Below, one piece after another: positions 7,918-16,407 of a DNA stretch of 64,000 bases. The position numbers and the translations under genes were made by a program. The notes beneath the pieces are model-generated. The model was given only the letters and a program-made list of their open reading frames with translations, did no database searches and was not told the origin of the DNA. Within the stretch, counting starts at the first letter, position 1. Each line of letters opens with the position of its first letter. The stretch is from Amycolatopsis sp. 195334CR (lineage in GTDB: Bacteria > Actinomycetota > Actinomycetes > Mycobacteriales > Pseudonocardiaceae): NCBI RefSeq assembly GCF_017309385.1, contig NZ_JAFJMJ010000002.1, positions 1,426,001-1,490,000 on the forward strand. Reading direction: 5' to 3'.

Positions 7918-9587
7918 CCAGTGCTGTCCCCGACACCCGGCCCGCCGATGGCGGCCAGTACATCGTCCCGGCGTAGTTCGCGGAGTTCGGCCGGTTCCGG
8001 GATCCGGCCCAGCCCGCGCAACCGGCCCGACTGCGTCTTCCGCACGGTGTCGAACAGTTTGCGCGCGTCGCGGGCGTTGCCGAAGCCCGGTTCCCCCGAG
8101 AGCCGCCGGAAGTGTTCGGTGAGCGCGGGGGCGGCGGCCGGGTCGAGTCCGTAGTCGCCCGCGGTGATCATCCGGGTGGTGATGCCGACCAACTCGTCCG
8201 GGGTGTAGTCCTCGAACTCCACGGTCTTGGCGAACCGCGACGAAAGCCCGGGGTTCGCGGCGAGGAACTGCCGCATCTCGTCGGTGTAGCCCGCGACGAT
8301 CACCGCGATCTCCTCCCGGTGGTCCTCCATCAGCTTCACCAGCGTGTCGATGGCTTCCTGCCCGAAGTCACCACCACTGCCGGACTGCCTGGACAGCGTG
8401 TACGCCTCGTCGATGAACAGCACCCCGCCGAGCGACTCCTCGAACACCACCGCCGTCTTCTCGGCCGTGTGCCCGATGTACTGGCCGACCAGATCCCGCC
8501 GGGACACCTCGCGGAACTCGCCGCGGGGCAGCACACCGAGCTCGCGGAGCAACTTCCCGTAGGAACGGGCGACCGTGGTCTTCCCGGTCCCGGGCGCGCC
8601 CGCGAAAACCAGGTGGTGGCTCAGCGCACCGGTGGCCAGCCCGGCCCGCGCCCGCCACCCGTTCACCTGGATCTCGTCGACGAGCGACCGCACCTCGGCC
8701 TTGACGCCCGGCAGCCCGACCATGCCGTCCAGCTCGGTGAGCAGGGTGTCCAGCGGGCTGGCCCCGCCGACCAGCTCGATGGGCTCGGCCACGATCCGCG
8801 CGGTCGCCGCGCCGTCGAGCCGGATCGCGGGTTCGGCGGTGTTGCCGATGTCGCACGCCTCGATCGAACCGCCGCAGCCGGGGCCCACGTCGATGCCGAC
8901 CCCACGCGCGTCACGCACCGAGGTGTGCTTCAGCTCGGGTTCGCTGCGGTGGGCCACCACGATCGCGGCCTGCCCGGTGCGGCTGATCCGGCAGTTCCGC
9001 ACCGAGGGCCTCGCGTGCTGATAGATGTAGAGCCCGCGCCGCCCGCACCCGCTGATCGTGCACGAGCGCAGCACCGGATCGGCGCCGAGGCCGACGATGA
9101 TGCCGTCCGCGGTGACGTCCTCGATGGTGACGTTCTCCACCACACCGGACGTACCTTCCAGGATCAGCCCCTGCTCCGCCCCGGCGATGGTCACGTCCCT
9201 GATCGCCAGCGGCCCCGGACCGCGGACCGCCACCCCCGGCCCCCGGCCGGCGTGCACGGTGCAGCCCGCCATGGTCAGCTCGGCGTCCTCGGCCCGCACC
9301 GCCGCCGCGTCCCCGCCGCGCACGTTCACCCCGTGCACGGCGAGCGCGCCACCGCGCGCGAACAGCACCGGCACGTCGGCACCGGTGCCGTCGAGCAGCA
9401 CCTCGGCACCACCCTCCGCGCGCAGGGTGAGGTACCGCTCCGACAGATCGAGGGTCTCGGCGTAGGTCCCGGCCGCGATCGACACACACGCGCCGTCGGG
9501 TGCTTCGAGCACCGCCTCGCCGAGCGTGGGATAAGCGCCGTGCCCCGCGGGGTCGACCAGCAACGTACGGCCTGCGGACGTGGTCAT
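7914..9587 (-). CDS. EccA-like AAA+ ATPase with N-terminal beta-helix
   Basis: 557 residues. The first half has right-handed parallel beta-helix (pectate-lyase-like) repeats with motifs such as GVNVRGGDAAAVRAEDAELT. The C-terminal half is a CbbX/EccA-type AAA+ module with Walker A GAPGTGKTTVAR, Walker B LFIDEAYTL and the SRF arginine finger (GLSSRFAKTVEF). EccA proteins are cytosolic ATPases that act on ESX substrates and chaperones; here the usual TPR-like N-terminus is replaced by a beta-helix. The start MTTSAGRTLL follows GAGGAGG and overlaps the LuxR-gene stop (ATGA). Role in the T7SS is inferred from family and position. Confidence 0.8.
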   Translation of the reverse strand: MTTSAGRTLLVDPAGHGAYPTLGEAVLEAPDGACVSIAAGTYAETLDLSERYLTLRAEGGAEVLLDGTGADVPVLFARGGALAVHGVNVRGGDAAAVRAEDAELTMAGCTVHAGRGPGVAVRGPGPLAIRDVTIAGAEQGLILEGTSGVVENVTIEDVTADGIIVGLGADPVLRSCTISGCGRRGLYIYQHARPSVRNCRISRTGQAAIVVAHRSEPELKHTSVRDARGVGIDVGPGCGGSIEACDIGNTAEPAIRLDGAATARIVAEPIELVGGASPLDTLLTELDGMVGLPGVKAEVRSLVDEIQVNGWRARAGLATGALSHHLVFAGAPGTGKTTVARSYGKLLRELGVLPRGEFREVSRRDLVGQYIGHTAEKTAVVFEESLGGVLFIDEAYTLSRQSGSGGDFGQEAIDTLVKLMEDHREEIAVIVAGYTDEMRQFLAANPGLSSRFAKTVEFEDYTPDELVGITTRMITAGDYGLDPAAAPALTEHFRRLSGEPGFGNARDARKLFDTVRKTQSGRLRGLGRIPEPAELRELRRDDVLAAIGGPGVGDSTG

Positions 9588-10255
9588 CGGTGTGCCTCCT
9601 CGGCCAGCCAGCCGCGGTCGGCGGCCTTCACTCCTGCTTGGAACCGGCTGCGGGCGCCGAGCCGGTTCATCAGGCTCGACACCATCCGGCGAACGGTGCG
9701 CACCGAGACGCCGAGCGCGGCCGCGGCCGACTCGTCGGTGCGCCCCTCGCAGAGCAGCGCGAGCAGTTCCCGGTCGCGGTCGGACAATTCGACCGCCTCC
9801 GGTGGGTCGCTGCCGGTGAACGGCACCGCGATCGGCCACAGCCGCTCGGCCAGCTCGGTGATGGCCGCCACGACGCTGGGCAGCCGGAGCACCGCCACGT
9901 CGTGCGTGTCTTCGCCGGGCAGGATCGCGAGCGTCCCGTCGACCACCAGCGCTTCGAGCGGAACGTCGGGCATCGTGCGGATCAGCACCCCCTGCCGGGC
10001 GAGCCTGCCGAGCCGGCGCGCCGGTCCCGCCGTGGTCCGCACGTGGTCGGGCACCAGCATGCGGAAGCGGATGCCGCGGCCGAGGACGGCCTGGCGCGCC
10101 GCCGGCACCGGATCGACCAGAGAGCTGACCACCAGCACATCCCGTTGCGCGGCAACGAGAGTGCCCGCCACCTTGGCGTGCCGGGACAGCAAGGCGCCGG
10201 ACACGCTGCCGTGGACCGCGGCGAGCCGGAACGGTTCCTGGGGAGAGGACGTCAC
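9584..10255 (-). CDS. LuxR-type transcriptional regulator
   Basis: 223 residues with a C-terminal LuxR/GerE helix-turn-helix (ELSDRDRELLALLCEGRTDE, then AAAALGVSVRTVRRMVSSLM). The N-terminal domain (LVAAQRDVLVVSSLV ... IRFRMLVPDHVR) resembles the phospholipase-D-like sensor region of TrmB-type or actinomycete LuxR regulators, with no receiver phosphorylation site seen. It overlaps the upstream EccE-like gene by 4 bp and the downstream AAA+ gene by 4 bp, so it belongs to the T7SS operon and probably regulates it. Confidence 0.8.
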   Translation of the reverse strand: MTSSPQEPFRLAAVHGSVSGALLSRHAKVAGTLVAAQRDVLVVSSLVDPVPAARQAVLGRGIRFRMLVPDHVRTTAGPARRLGRLARQGVLIRTMPDVPLEALVVDGTLAILPGEDTHDVAVLRLPSVVAAITELAERLWPIAVPFTGSDPPEAVELSDRDRELLALLCEGRTDESAAAALGVSVRTVRRMVSSLMNRLGARSRFQAGVKAADRGWLAEEAHR

Positions 10256-11571
10256 GGGTTCCCTCCGATCGGCAGCGACGCGGCGACGGCGAGCGCGTGC
10301 TGGTTGTCCATCCGGTCGAGCCGCACCCCGGGCACCGCCAGCCGCAGCAGCCGGTCGGCGGCGGCGTCCACGGCGGCGTCGGTGGTGGCCGCGACCCGCA
10401 GCACGCCCGTGTGCTCGGGCACGGTGATCGCCACCGTGCAGGCCACCCCGGGAACCGCGGCGAGCAACCGGTGCAGTAAGTCCATCCGCGCGGACAGCGA
10501 GCGGGTGCCGAGCCCGGAGACCCGGATGCCCGCCTGCGCCACCGGCCCGGCCCGCCAGAACCGCCGCTCCTCCCTGATCGCGCCCCGGCCCGGCCCGGTG
10601 TGGCTGAGCCCGACCAGCGTGGCCAGCACCTCCGGCTCGGTCAGCGCCGCGGCCGCCATCCCGGCGCCGCGAAGCTTGCGGTGCAGTTTGCGCACGGTGT
10701 TGCCGAGGGCGACGAGCAACTCGGTGTCCTCGGCGAAGTTCGGCTCACGCAGCATGCGCACGGCTAGCCACGCTCGGGTCTCCTCGGCGGGCCGAGGACC
10801 GCGGTGCAGCACGAGCTGCGTTCGGACGGCGGGCAGGGCGCCACCGGCGTCACCGGTGTCGGCCAGGGGCGCGCCGGACAACGCGAACCTGGCGAGCGCG
10901 GCCGGGGCGGTGTCGACCGGGCGGAGCACGGCGAGCAGTTCCTCCACCCGGCTGATCACCCCGGCGGGTATCCCGGCGAGTTCGACGGTGCGCACCCCGG
11001 CGCCCGGCGCCAGGCCGCTCAGCAGGGCCGTGGCACCACCGGTGTCGGGCAGGTCCCTGGCCCGGCGCCGCGTCAGCAACCGCGCCCTGGACATCAGCTC
11101 GTCGGAGAGCCAGCGACCGTGGATGCGCCCCGCGCTCCAGGTCAGCAAGCCCCCGGACGCCAGCAGCAAACCGGTGACCACGGGCCACGGCCTGCCGATC
11201 GCGAGCACCGCGAGCACCAGCGCGAGCTGCCAGCACACGATCCGCAGCACCGGAAGCTCCAGCGGCCGCCGGCGGACGGGCGGGGGCGGCGGCTCGATCG
11301 GGTTCAGTGGCGTGCTGGCTGCCACGACTCGCGCGGGCATCGGTGGTGGACTGGGTCGGGCCGTGCTCTCCGCTTGGACGGCCGGGTGTGGCCGGGCCGC
11401 GGTGATCCGCGCGGCGGCCACGGTCGCGACGGGTACCGAGGATGCCTTGGGCGCAGCGCGTTCCGTGGCGACCCTCGGCGCAGCGTGCTCCGTGGCGCCC
11501 GTCGGCGCAGCGCGGTTCTCGGTGGCCGCGCGCTCCGCCTCCTCGGCCAGCCGCCGTTGCTCGGCCGTCAT
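10252..11571 (-). CDS. eccE: Type VII secretion protein EccE-like
   Basis: 439 residues. After a charged, Ala/Pro-rich N-terminus there are two adjacent membrane helices (VLRIVCWQLALVLAVLAI and PVVTGLLLASGGLLTW), then a long soluble domain. This is the EccE layout, a peripheral membrane component of the ESX translocon. Sequence conservation in EccE is weak, so the call rests on topology and context. The start ATG 11571 lies 10 bp after the upstream regulator's stop, with GAGG 8 bases before it. Confidence 0.6.
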   Translation of the reverse strand: MTAEQRRLAEEAERAATENRAAPTGATEHAAPRVATERAAPKASSVPVATVAAARITAARPHPAVQAESTARPSPPPMPARVVAASTPLNPIEPPPPPVRRRPLELPVLRIVCWQLALVLAVLAIGRPWPVVTGLLLASGGLLTWSAGRIHGRWLSDELMSRARLLTRRRARDLPDTGGATALLSGLAPGAGVRTVELAGIPAGVISRVEELLAVLRPVDTAPAALARFALSGAPLADTGDAGGALPAVRTQLVLHRGPRPAEETRAWLAVRMLREPNFAEDTELLVALGNTVRKLHRKLRGAGMAAAALTEPEVLATLVGLSHTGPGRGAIREERRFWRAGPVAQAGIRVSGLGTRSLSARMDLLHRLLAAVPGVACTVAITVPEHTGVLRVAATTDAAVDAAADRLLRLAVPGVRLDRMDNQHALAVAASLPIGGNP

Positions 11572-11581
11572 CTCCGGCGCC

Positions 11582-13255
11582 TCATGCCACCCGCGCCACG
11601 GCCGTCGCGGATGCCGGAGCGCACTCCCGGCAGCCCGCGTAGTGGTACACGAGCCGGTGGCCGCGGTAACGGCCGTGGGGGAGCGCGTCGAGCACGCCGA
11701 CGTCCACCAGCGCTTCCAAGGTCCGCCGCACGGCGTCCGGAGTGCCGCCGAGCGCGTGGACGGCGTCGGCGGAAGCGAACTCGCCGGGCAGATCCCCGAG
11801 CGCGTGCAGCGCGGAGCGTCCGGCCGGGGACAGCGACGCGAACGCCGTGGCCAGCGCGTGCCGATAACCGTCACCGGCACACCCGAACACCTGGCACGGG
11901 GTCGCCAACTTCTTCGACGCCCCCGGTGGACGAGTGCACAGGCTGGTGCTCACGTCCCGCAGTGCGGCCGGAATCCCGCCGCAGAGCGCGAGCAGTGCCT
12001 CGCCGATGGGCTCGCCCGTGGCGGCGCGCACCAGTGCGAAGGCGTCCGATGTGGACAGTGGACCGAGGCCGATCCGCACGGCGCCGTCGACGTGCCAGCC
12101 GCGGCTGCGGGTGGTGATCAGCGTGCGGCAGTCCCGTCCCGCGGGCAGCAGCGGTGCGACCTGGCCGGGGCCTTCGGCGTCGTCGAGCACCAGCAGCACC
12201 CGGCGGTGGGCCAGTTCGCAGCGCCACAGCGCCGCGCGCTCGTCCACCGTGCCGGGCAGCAGCGCGGCCGGAACCCCGATGCGGCTCAACTGCGTGCCGA
12301 GCGCGTCGAACGCGGTCAGCGGCCGGGTGCTGCCGTGCAGGTCGAGGAAGAGCTGGCCGTCCGGGAACGCACCGGCGAGGGTGTGCGCCGCGTGCACGGC
12401 GAGCGCGCTCTTGCCGATGCCGGGCTGGCCGTCGATGAGCACCACGCCGGTTGCGCGCCGGATGGTGTGCAGGTCGGCGGTGCGGCCGGTGAACCACGGG
12501 GTGTCGCGGGGAAGTTCCCGGCGGGGACGCGCCGGTTCGAGCGCGGCCAGGTAGGCCGAGTTCAGGGCTCGGCCGGGGCGGACGCCGAGTTCGGTGGAGA
12601 GGGCCTGGCTCGCCTGGCGGTAGGCGCGCACCGCCTCGGCCCGTCTGCCCAGTGCGTGCAGCGCGCGGACGAGGCTGGCCCACGCGGTTTCGCGCAGTGG
12701 GTCGTCCTCGGTGAGGGCGCGCAGCGTGCGCGCGGCGTCGCCGGTGCGGCCGAGCGCGAGCTGTGCGTCGGCGAGTTCCTCGCGCAACTGCCCGCGCAGT
12801 TCCGCGAACTCCTCGGCGGCACAACCCATTGGCAGGCCTTCGAAAGCGACACCACGCCACCAGCCGAGCGCCGTCTCGTACGCGGCGACCGCGGTGTCGA
12901 AATCTCCCGTCGCGGTGGCCGCGCGGGCCACAGTGGCGCGCTCGGCGACGTGCTGGGTGTCCAGTTCCCCGTGGCCGAGCCGGAGGCGGTAGCGGCCGGG
13001 CGCGCTTTCGATCCTGGCGGCGCCTTCCGGCAGCGCGCGGCGCAGCTGCCACACGTAGGTCTTCAGGTTCGACTCCGCGGAGGCGGGCGCGGCCGCGTCC
13101 TGCCAGGTCGCCTCGATCAGCTTGGCGCTGGTGAGCCACGCGTTGGGGTGCCGCAACAGCGTTGCCAGCAGGGTCGCGGCCTTGCTGTTGCCGAGCCGGT
13201 GGACCTCGCCATCGCGGCCGCGCACCTCCAGCGGCCCCAGGGTGTGGAACAGCAT
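11582..13255 (-). CDS. SARP/BTAD-type regulator with NB-ARC-like ATPase
   Basis: 557 residues. The N-terminal winged-helix domain begins MLFHTLGPLEVRGRDG, as in AfsR/DnrI/EmbR regulators. It is followed by a bacterial transcriptional activation domain (helical repeats at about 100-240), a NACHT/NB-ARC P-loop VLIDGQPGIGKSAL, and a C-terminal winged helix. The C-terminal tail carries clustered cysteines (YHYAGCREC). AfsR-type TPR repeats are absent. The start is a choice between ATG 13255 and ATG 13267. It heads the leftward eccE operon and diverges from the FnIII gene, so it likely controls this locus. Confidence 0.8.
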   Translation of the reverse strand: MLFHTLGPLEVRGRDGEVHRLGNSKAATLLATLLRHPNAWLTSAKLIEATWQDAAAPASAESNLKTYVWQLRRALPEGAARIESAPGRYRLRLGHGELDTQHVAERATVARAATATGDFDTAVAAYETALGWWRGVAFEGLPMGCAAEEFAELRGQLREELADAQLALGRTGDAARTLRALTEDDPLRETAWASLVRALHALGRRAEAVRAYRQASQALSTELGVRPGRALNSAYLAALEPARPRRELPRDTPWFTGRTADLHTIRRATGVVLIDGQPGIGKSALAVHAAHTLAGAFPDGQLFLDLHGSTRPLTAFDALGTQLSRIGVPAALLPGTVDERAALWRCELAHRRVLLVLDDAEGPGQVAPLLPAGRDCRTLITTRSRGWHVDGAVRIGLGPLSTSDAFALVRAATGEPIGEALLALCGGIPAALRDVSTSLCTRPPGASKKLATPCQVFGCAGDGYRHALATAFASLSPAGRSALHALGDLPGEFASADAVHALGGTPDAVRRTLEALVDVGVLDALPHGRYRGHRLVYHYAGCRECAPASATAVARVA

Positions 13256-13342
13256 GCGGTCCACCATCCAGGGCCGAACATGAGGTTTTGATGACAGCGC
13301 GAGCTGGACCTTTTGTGTACCAGGGTGTCCTACCCTCGCCGC

Positions 13343-15256
13343 GTGACGAGCAAGCTGCGGCAACGGTTACCGGCGGCACTGCTCGTGGCCGCCTGCGCGG
13401 GAACGGTGGCGGTCGCGGTCTCCGGTGCGGGTGAAGCACTGGGCGGGCTGGATTTCGCGCCGTCGGGTCACTGGGTGGGCAACCCGGGACTGGACCTCCT
13501 GTTCCACGTCAACGGGGCCAGCGCGACGGTGGACACGCAGGCGGGCCTGCCGCTGGATCCCGGCGACCGGGTTTACCAGGGCGACTCCAGCGTGTTCGTC
13601 GTCGGCGGCTCGCGGATCCGGGAGTTCGGGAAATCCAGTCTCGAAGTGGAGAACGAGGTGCCCGCCCCGACCGGTGAGCCTGCCGTCGGGGTCGAGGCAC
13701 CGGGCGGGCCATACCTCGTGTTCCGCAAGGCGGGCACGGTGGTGCGGCTCGGCGAACGGCCCGCCACGATCCGCGCGGGTACCGATCTCGGTGACCCGGT
13801 GGCCACCCCGGAGGGCGCGCTCTGGCTGCACCGGATGGCCACGGGGGTGGTGTGCACCCTGGCCGTGGACGCCGACCAGGTGTCGTGCCCGACGGTGACG
13901 CCGATGGGCCACAGCGGCGAGCTGACCGTGGCGGGCAGCGCGGTGGCGTTCGTGGACAAGACGGCCGACACCGTGCAGACGGTGACCGCGCAGGGGCTCG
14001 GCACCCCGGTGAACCTGGGCGTGGATCTGCCGCACACGGCCACGATCGCCAACGCGGACACGGCCGGGCGCGTCGCGGTGGTCGACCCGGGCGCGCGGCA
14101 GCTGCACCTGATCGACACCGCGGGTCTCGGCACCGGCTCGGCCGCCGCGGGGACGGTGACCGTGCCGTTGCCCGACGGCGAGTTCACCAGTGCGGAGCCG
14201 AGCGGGTCGTCGGTCGTGCTGCTCGACCGGCGGAACAACGCGGTGCACACCTACACCAGCGAAGGCAAGCCGCAGGCGGTCACCCCGGTGCCGCCGGAGA
14301 CCGGCGCGCCGAGGCTGAGCCGGGGTGCGGACGGGCGCGTGTACGTCGACGGGGACCAGGGCGGGCACGTCATGGTGGTCGACGAGCACGGTGCGGTGAG
14401 CCAGGTACCGCTGACCGATGCCGGGAAACCGGGCGGTATCGGCGATCCGCAGGCGCCGCCGCCCGAGCCGCCGCCGGACCAGGGCTCGCAGGCGGGGCCG
14501 CCTCCGGGGAATCCACCGGCGCAGGCACAACCGGCGCCGAAGCCCGCGCCCAACCCGCAATCCCAGCCCGGCCCGAAGCCCCAGCCCGAGCCGAACCCTC
14601 AGTCTGGCCCGAAACCTCAACCCCAGCCTCAACCGCAGCCCGGCCCGAAGCCCCAGCCCCAACCACAGCCTCAGCCCAAGCCGCCGAAGCCGCTTCCGGC
14701 GAGCCCGCCCGGGGCCGCCACCAATCTGACCACTGCGGTCGACGGCACCTCCGTCCAGTTCACCTGGGGCGCCGCCGCGCCCAACGGCGGTGAGGTGACC
14801 GCGTACCACGTGTCCTGGAAACCCGGCAACGGCAGCCTGACCAAGCCCGGCAGCGCCCGCTCGGCCACCCTGTCCGGCCTGAAACCCGGCACCAGCTACA
14901 CCGTGACGATCATCGCCGAGAACAGTGCGGGCCAGGGCACCGCGGCCAGCGCCAAGGTGGCCATCCCCGGCCCGTCGGTCACGGTGAGCCGCGGGAAACC
15001 GAGCGAGTACGACGGGTGCGGGCCGCCCTGCCACAAGATGCGCATCCGCGCGAGCGGCCTCGAACCGGACACCGAGTACGAGTTCAACCCGTTCTCGAAC
15101 CACCCGACCTGGGAGAACCCGGGCTCGAGCTGGACCACCGACGAGAACGGAGAGGTGGACTTCCAGAACATCGACTTCGGCGAGCCCGGATACGAGGTGT
15201 GGGTCGTGATCGAGGAGACCGGTACCACCTCCAAGCACTACACCTGGCCCGGCTGA
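13343..15256 (+). CDS. Secreted fibronectin type III protein
   Basis: 637 residues from GTG 13343. A signal or anchor helix (LPAALLVAACAGTVAVAVS) precedes a beta-propeller-like extracellular region with repeated VDPGARQLHLID-type blades. Then comes a Pro/Gln-rich linker (about residues 375-455), one fibronectin type III domain (VDGTSVQFTWGAAAPNGGEV, TAYHVSW) and a C-terminal beta domain with CGPPC. FnIII proteins of this layout often precede DUF58 and transglutaminase-like genes next to actinomycete ESX loci. A MoxR ATPase gene, usual in that set, is missing here. It is translationally coupled to the DUF58 gene (TGATG). Confidence 0.75.
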   Translation: MTSKLRQRLPAALLVAACAGTVAVAVSGAGEALGGLDFAPSGHWVGNPGLDLLFHVNGASATVDTQAGLPLDPGDRVYQGDSSVFVVGGSRIREFGKSSLEVENEVPAPTGEPAVGVEAPGGPYLVFRKAGTVVRLGERPATIRAGTDLGDPVATPEGALWLHRMATGVVCTLAVDADQVSCPTVTPMGHSGELTVAGSAVAFVDKTADTVQTVTAQGLGTPVNLGVDLPHTATIANADTAGRVAVVDPGARQLHLIDTAGLGTGSAAAGTVTVPLPDGEFTSAEPSGSSVVLLDRRNNAVHTYTSEGKPQAVTPVPPETGAPRLSRGADGRVYVDGDQGGHVMVVDEHGAVSQVPLTDAGKPGGIGDPQAPPPEPPPDQGSQAGPPPGNPPAQAQPAPKPAPNPQSQPGPKPQPEPNPQSGPKPQPQPQPQPGPKPQPQPQPQPKPPKPLPASPPGAATNLTTAVDGTSVQFTWGAAAPNGGEVTAYHVSWKPGNGSLTKPGSARSATLSGLKPGTSYTVTIIAENSAGQGTAASAKVAIPGPSVTVSRGKPSEYDGCGPPCHKMRIRASGLEPDTEYEFNPFSNHPTWENPGSSWTTDENGEVDFQNIDFGEPGYEVWVVIEETGTTSKHYTWPG

Positions 15257-16407
15257 TGAGCGGCCAGGCCGGGGTGCGGCCCACCCGGCGCGGGATCGCG
15301 GTGCTCGTGCTCGGCCTCCTGCTGGTCGCGTTTGGACAGTGGGCGGGGTACCCGTTGCTGCGCGCGCTGGGCGGGATCCTGCTCGCCGCGGTGGTGGCCG
15401 CCGTCGCGGTGACGGCGCGCCGGGTGCGGGTGGTGGTGACCCGCTCGGTGTACCCGGACCGGGTGGGGCGCGGCGATTCGGCGCTGGCGCGGCTGAAAGT
15501 GCGCAACCCCACTGCCGCCTCGCAGCCCGGGGTGCTGGCCACGGACCGGGCGGGCGGCGAGGCGCGGACCGTGCGGATCCGCCCGCTGCCGCCGTCGACC
15601 GGGGCGACCTACCACTACGAGCTGACGACCAGGGTCCGCGGCCTGATGACGGTGGGTCCGCTGCTGCTGCACCGGGCCGACCCGTTCGGCCTGGCGCGCA
15701 ACCGGCTGCCGACCGGCGAGACCGCTACGTTGTGGGTGTACCCGAAGCAGTTCCCGGCCAGGGTGCCGACCGCCGGCTACGCCCGGCACCACCACGAGGG
15801 CGCCGCCACCGACGAGCTGCTGCGCGGTTCGATGGACCTGCGCGACGTGCGTGAGTACGTGCCCGGCGACGAGATCCGGCACTTGCACTGGAAAGCGAGC
15901 GCACGCACCGGCCGGTTGATGGTGCGCGACCTGGCCGACCCGCGGCAACCCCGGTTCACGGTATTGCTCGACACCAGGCCGGGTTCCCTGACACCACAAG
16001 GGTTCGAGGAGGCCGTCGACCTCGCGGCGTCACTGCTCGGCGCGTCGGCGCTGGCCGGACGGCACAGCAGGCTGGTCACCTCGTCCGGCCTCGACGTGCC
16101 CACTCCCGGAGGTCCGCAGGCCGCCCGCAGGCTGCTCGACGAACTGTGCGTGCTGGGCCAGGGCAAGGCCGACGCGGTGGTGCCCGCGGTGCTCGGGACG
16201 AGCCGCGGGTTCGGCGGCTGCCTGACGGTGATCACCTCGGGAGGTGCCGAGATGTCGTCGCTGGCCTGGCTGCGCAGCCGCTACTCGCCGATCTTCGTGT
16301 TCGTGCTGGGGGCGGCGGGCGCCGCGCAGACGGTGACGGGAGCGCGGCTGCTCGGCGCCGACAACGCCGAACACGCCGTGCGCCGCTGGAACGAGGTGCT
16401 GGGATGA
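15256..16407 (+). CDS. DUF58 membrane protein
   Basis: 383 residues. Two N-terminal membrane helices (GIAVLVLGLLLVAFGQW and LLRALGGILLAAVVAAVAV) precede a soluble region with the DUF58 signature DVREYVPGDEIRHLHWKASA and a VWA-like fold (FTVLLDTRPGS). DUF58 proteins usually work with a MoxR AAA+ ATPase and a transglutaminase-like protein at the cell envelope. It overlaps both neighbours by 1 and 4 bp. Confidence 0.85.
   Translation: MSGQAGVRPTRRGIAVLVLGLLLVAFGQWAGYPLLRALGGILLAAVVAAVAVTARRVRVVVTRSVYPDRVGRGDSALARLKVRNPTAASQPGVLATDRAGGEARTVRIRPLPPSTGATYHYELTTRVRGLMTVGPLLLHRADPFGLARNRLPTGETATLWVYPKQFPARVPTAGYARHHHEGAATDELLRGSMDLRDVREYVPGDEIRHLHWKASARTGRLMVRDLADPRQPRFTVLLDTRPGSLTPQGFEEAVDLAASLLGASALAGRHSRLVTSSGLDVPTPGGPQAARRLLDELCVLGQGKADAVVPAVLGTSRGFGGCLTVITSGGAEMSSLAWLRSRYSPIFVFVLGAAGAAQTVTGARLLGADNAEHAVRRWNEVLG

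Noticed and set aside
10252..11880. Longer version of the EccE-like gene starting at 11880
   Set aside because: The extra 103 codons overlap the regulator gene in another frame and look like shadow sequence; ATG 11571 fits operon spacing.
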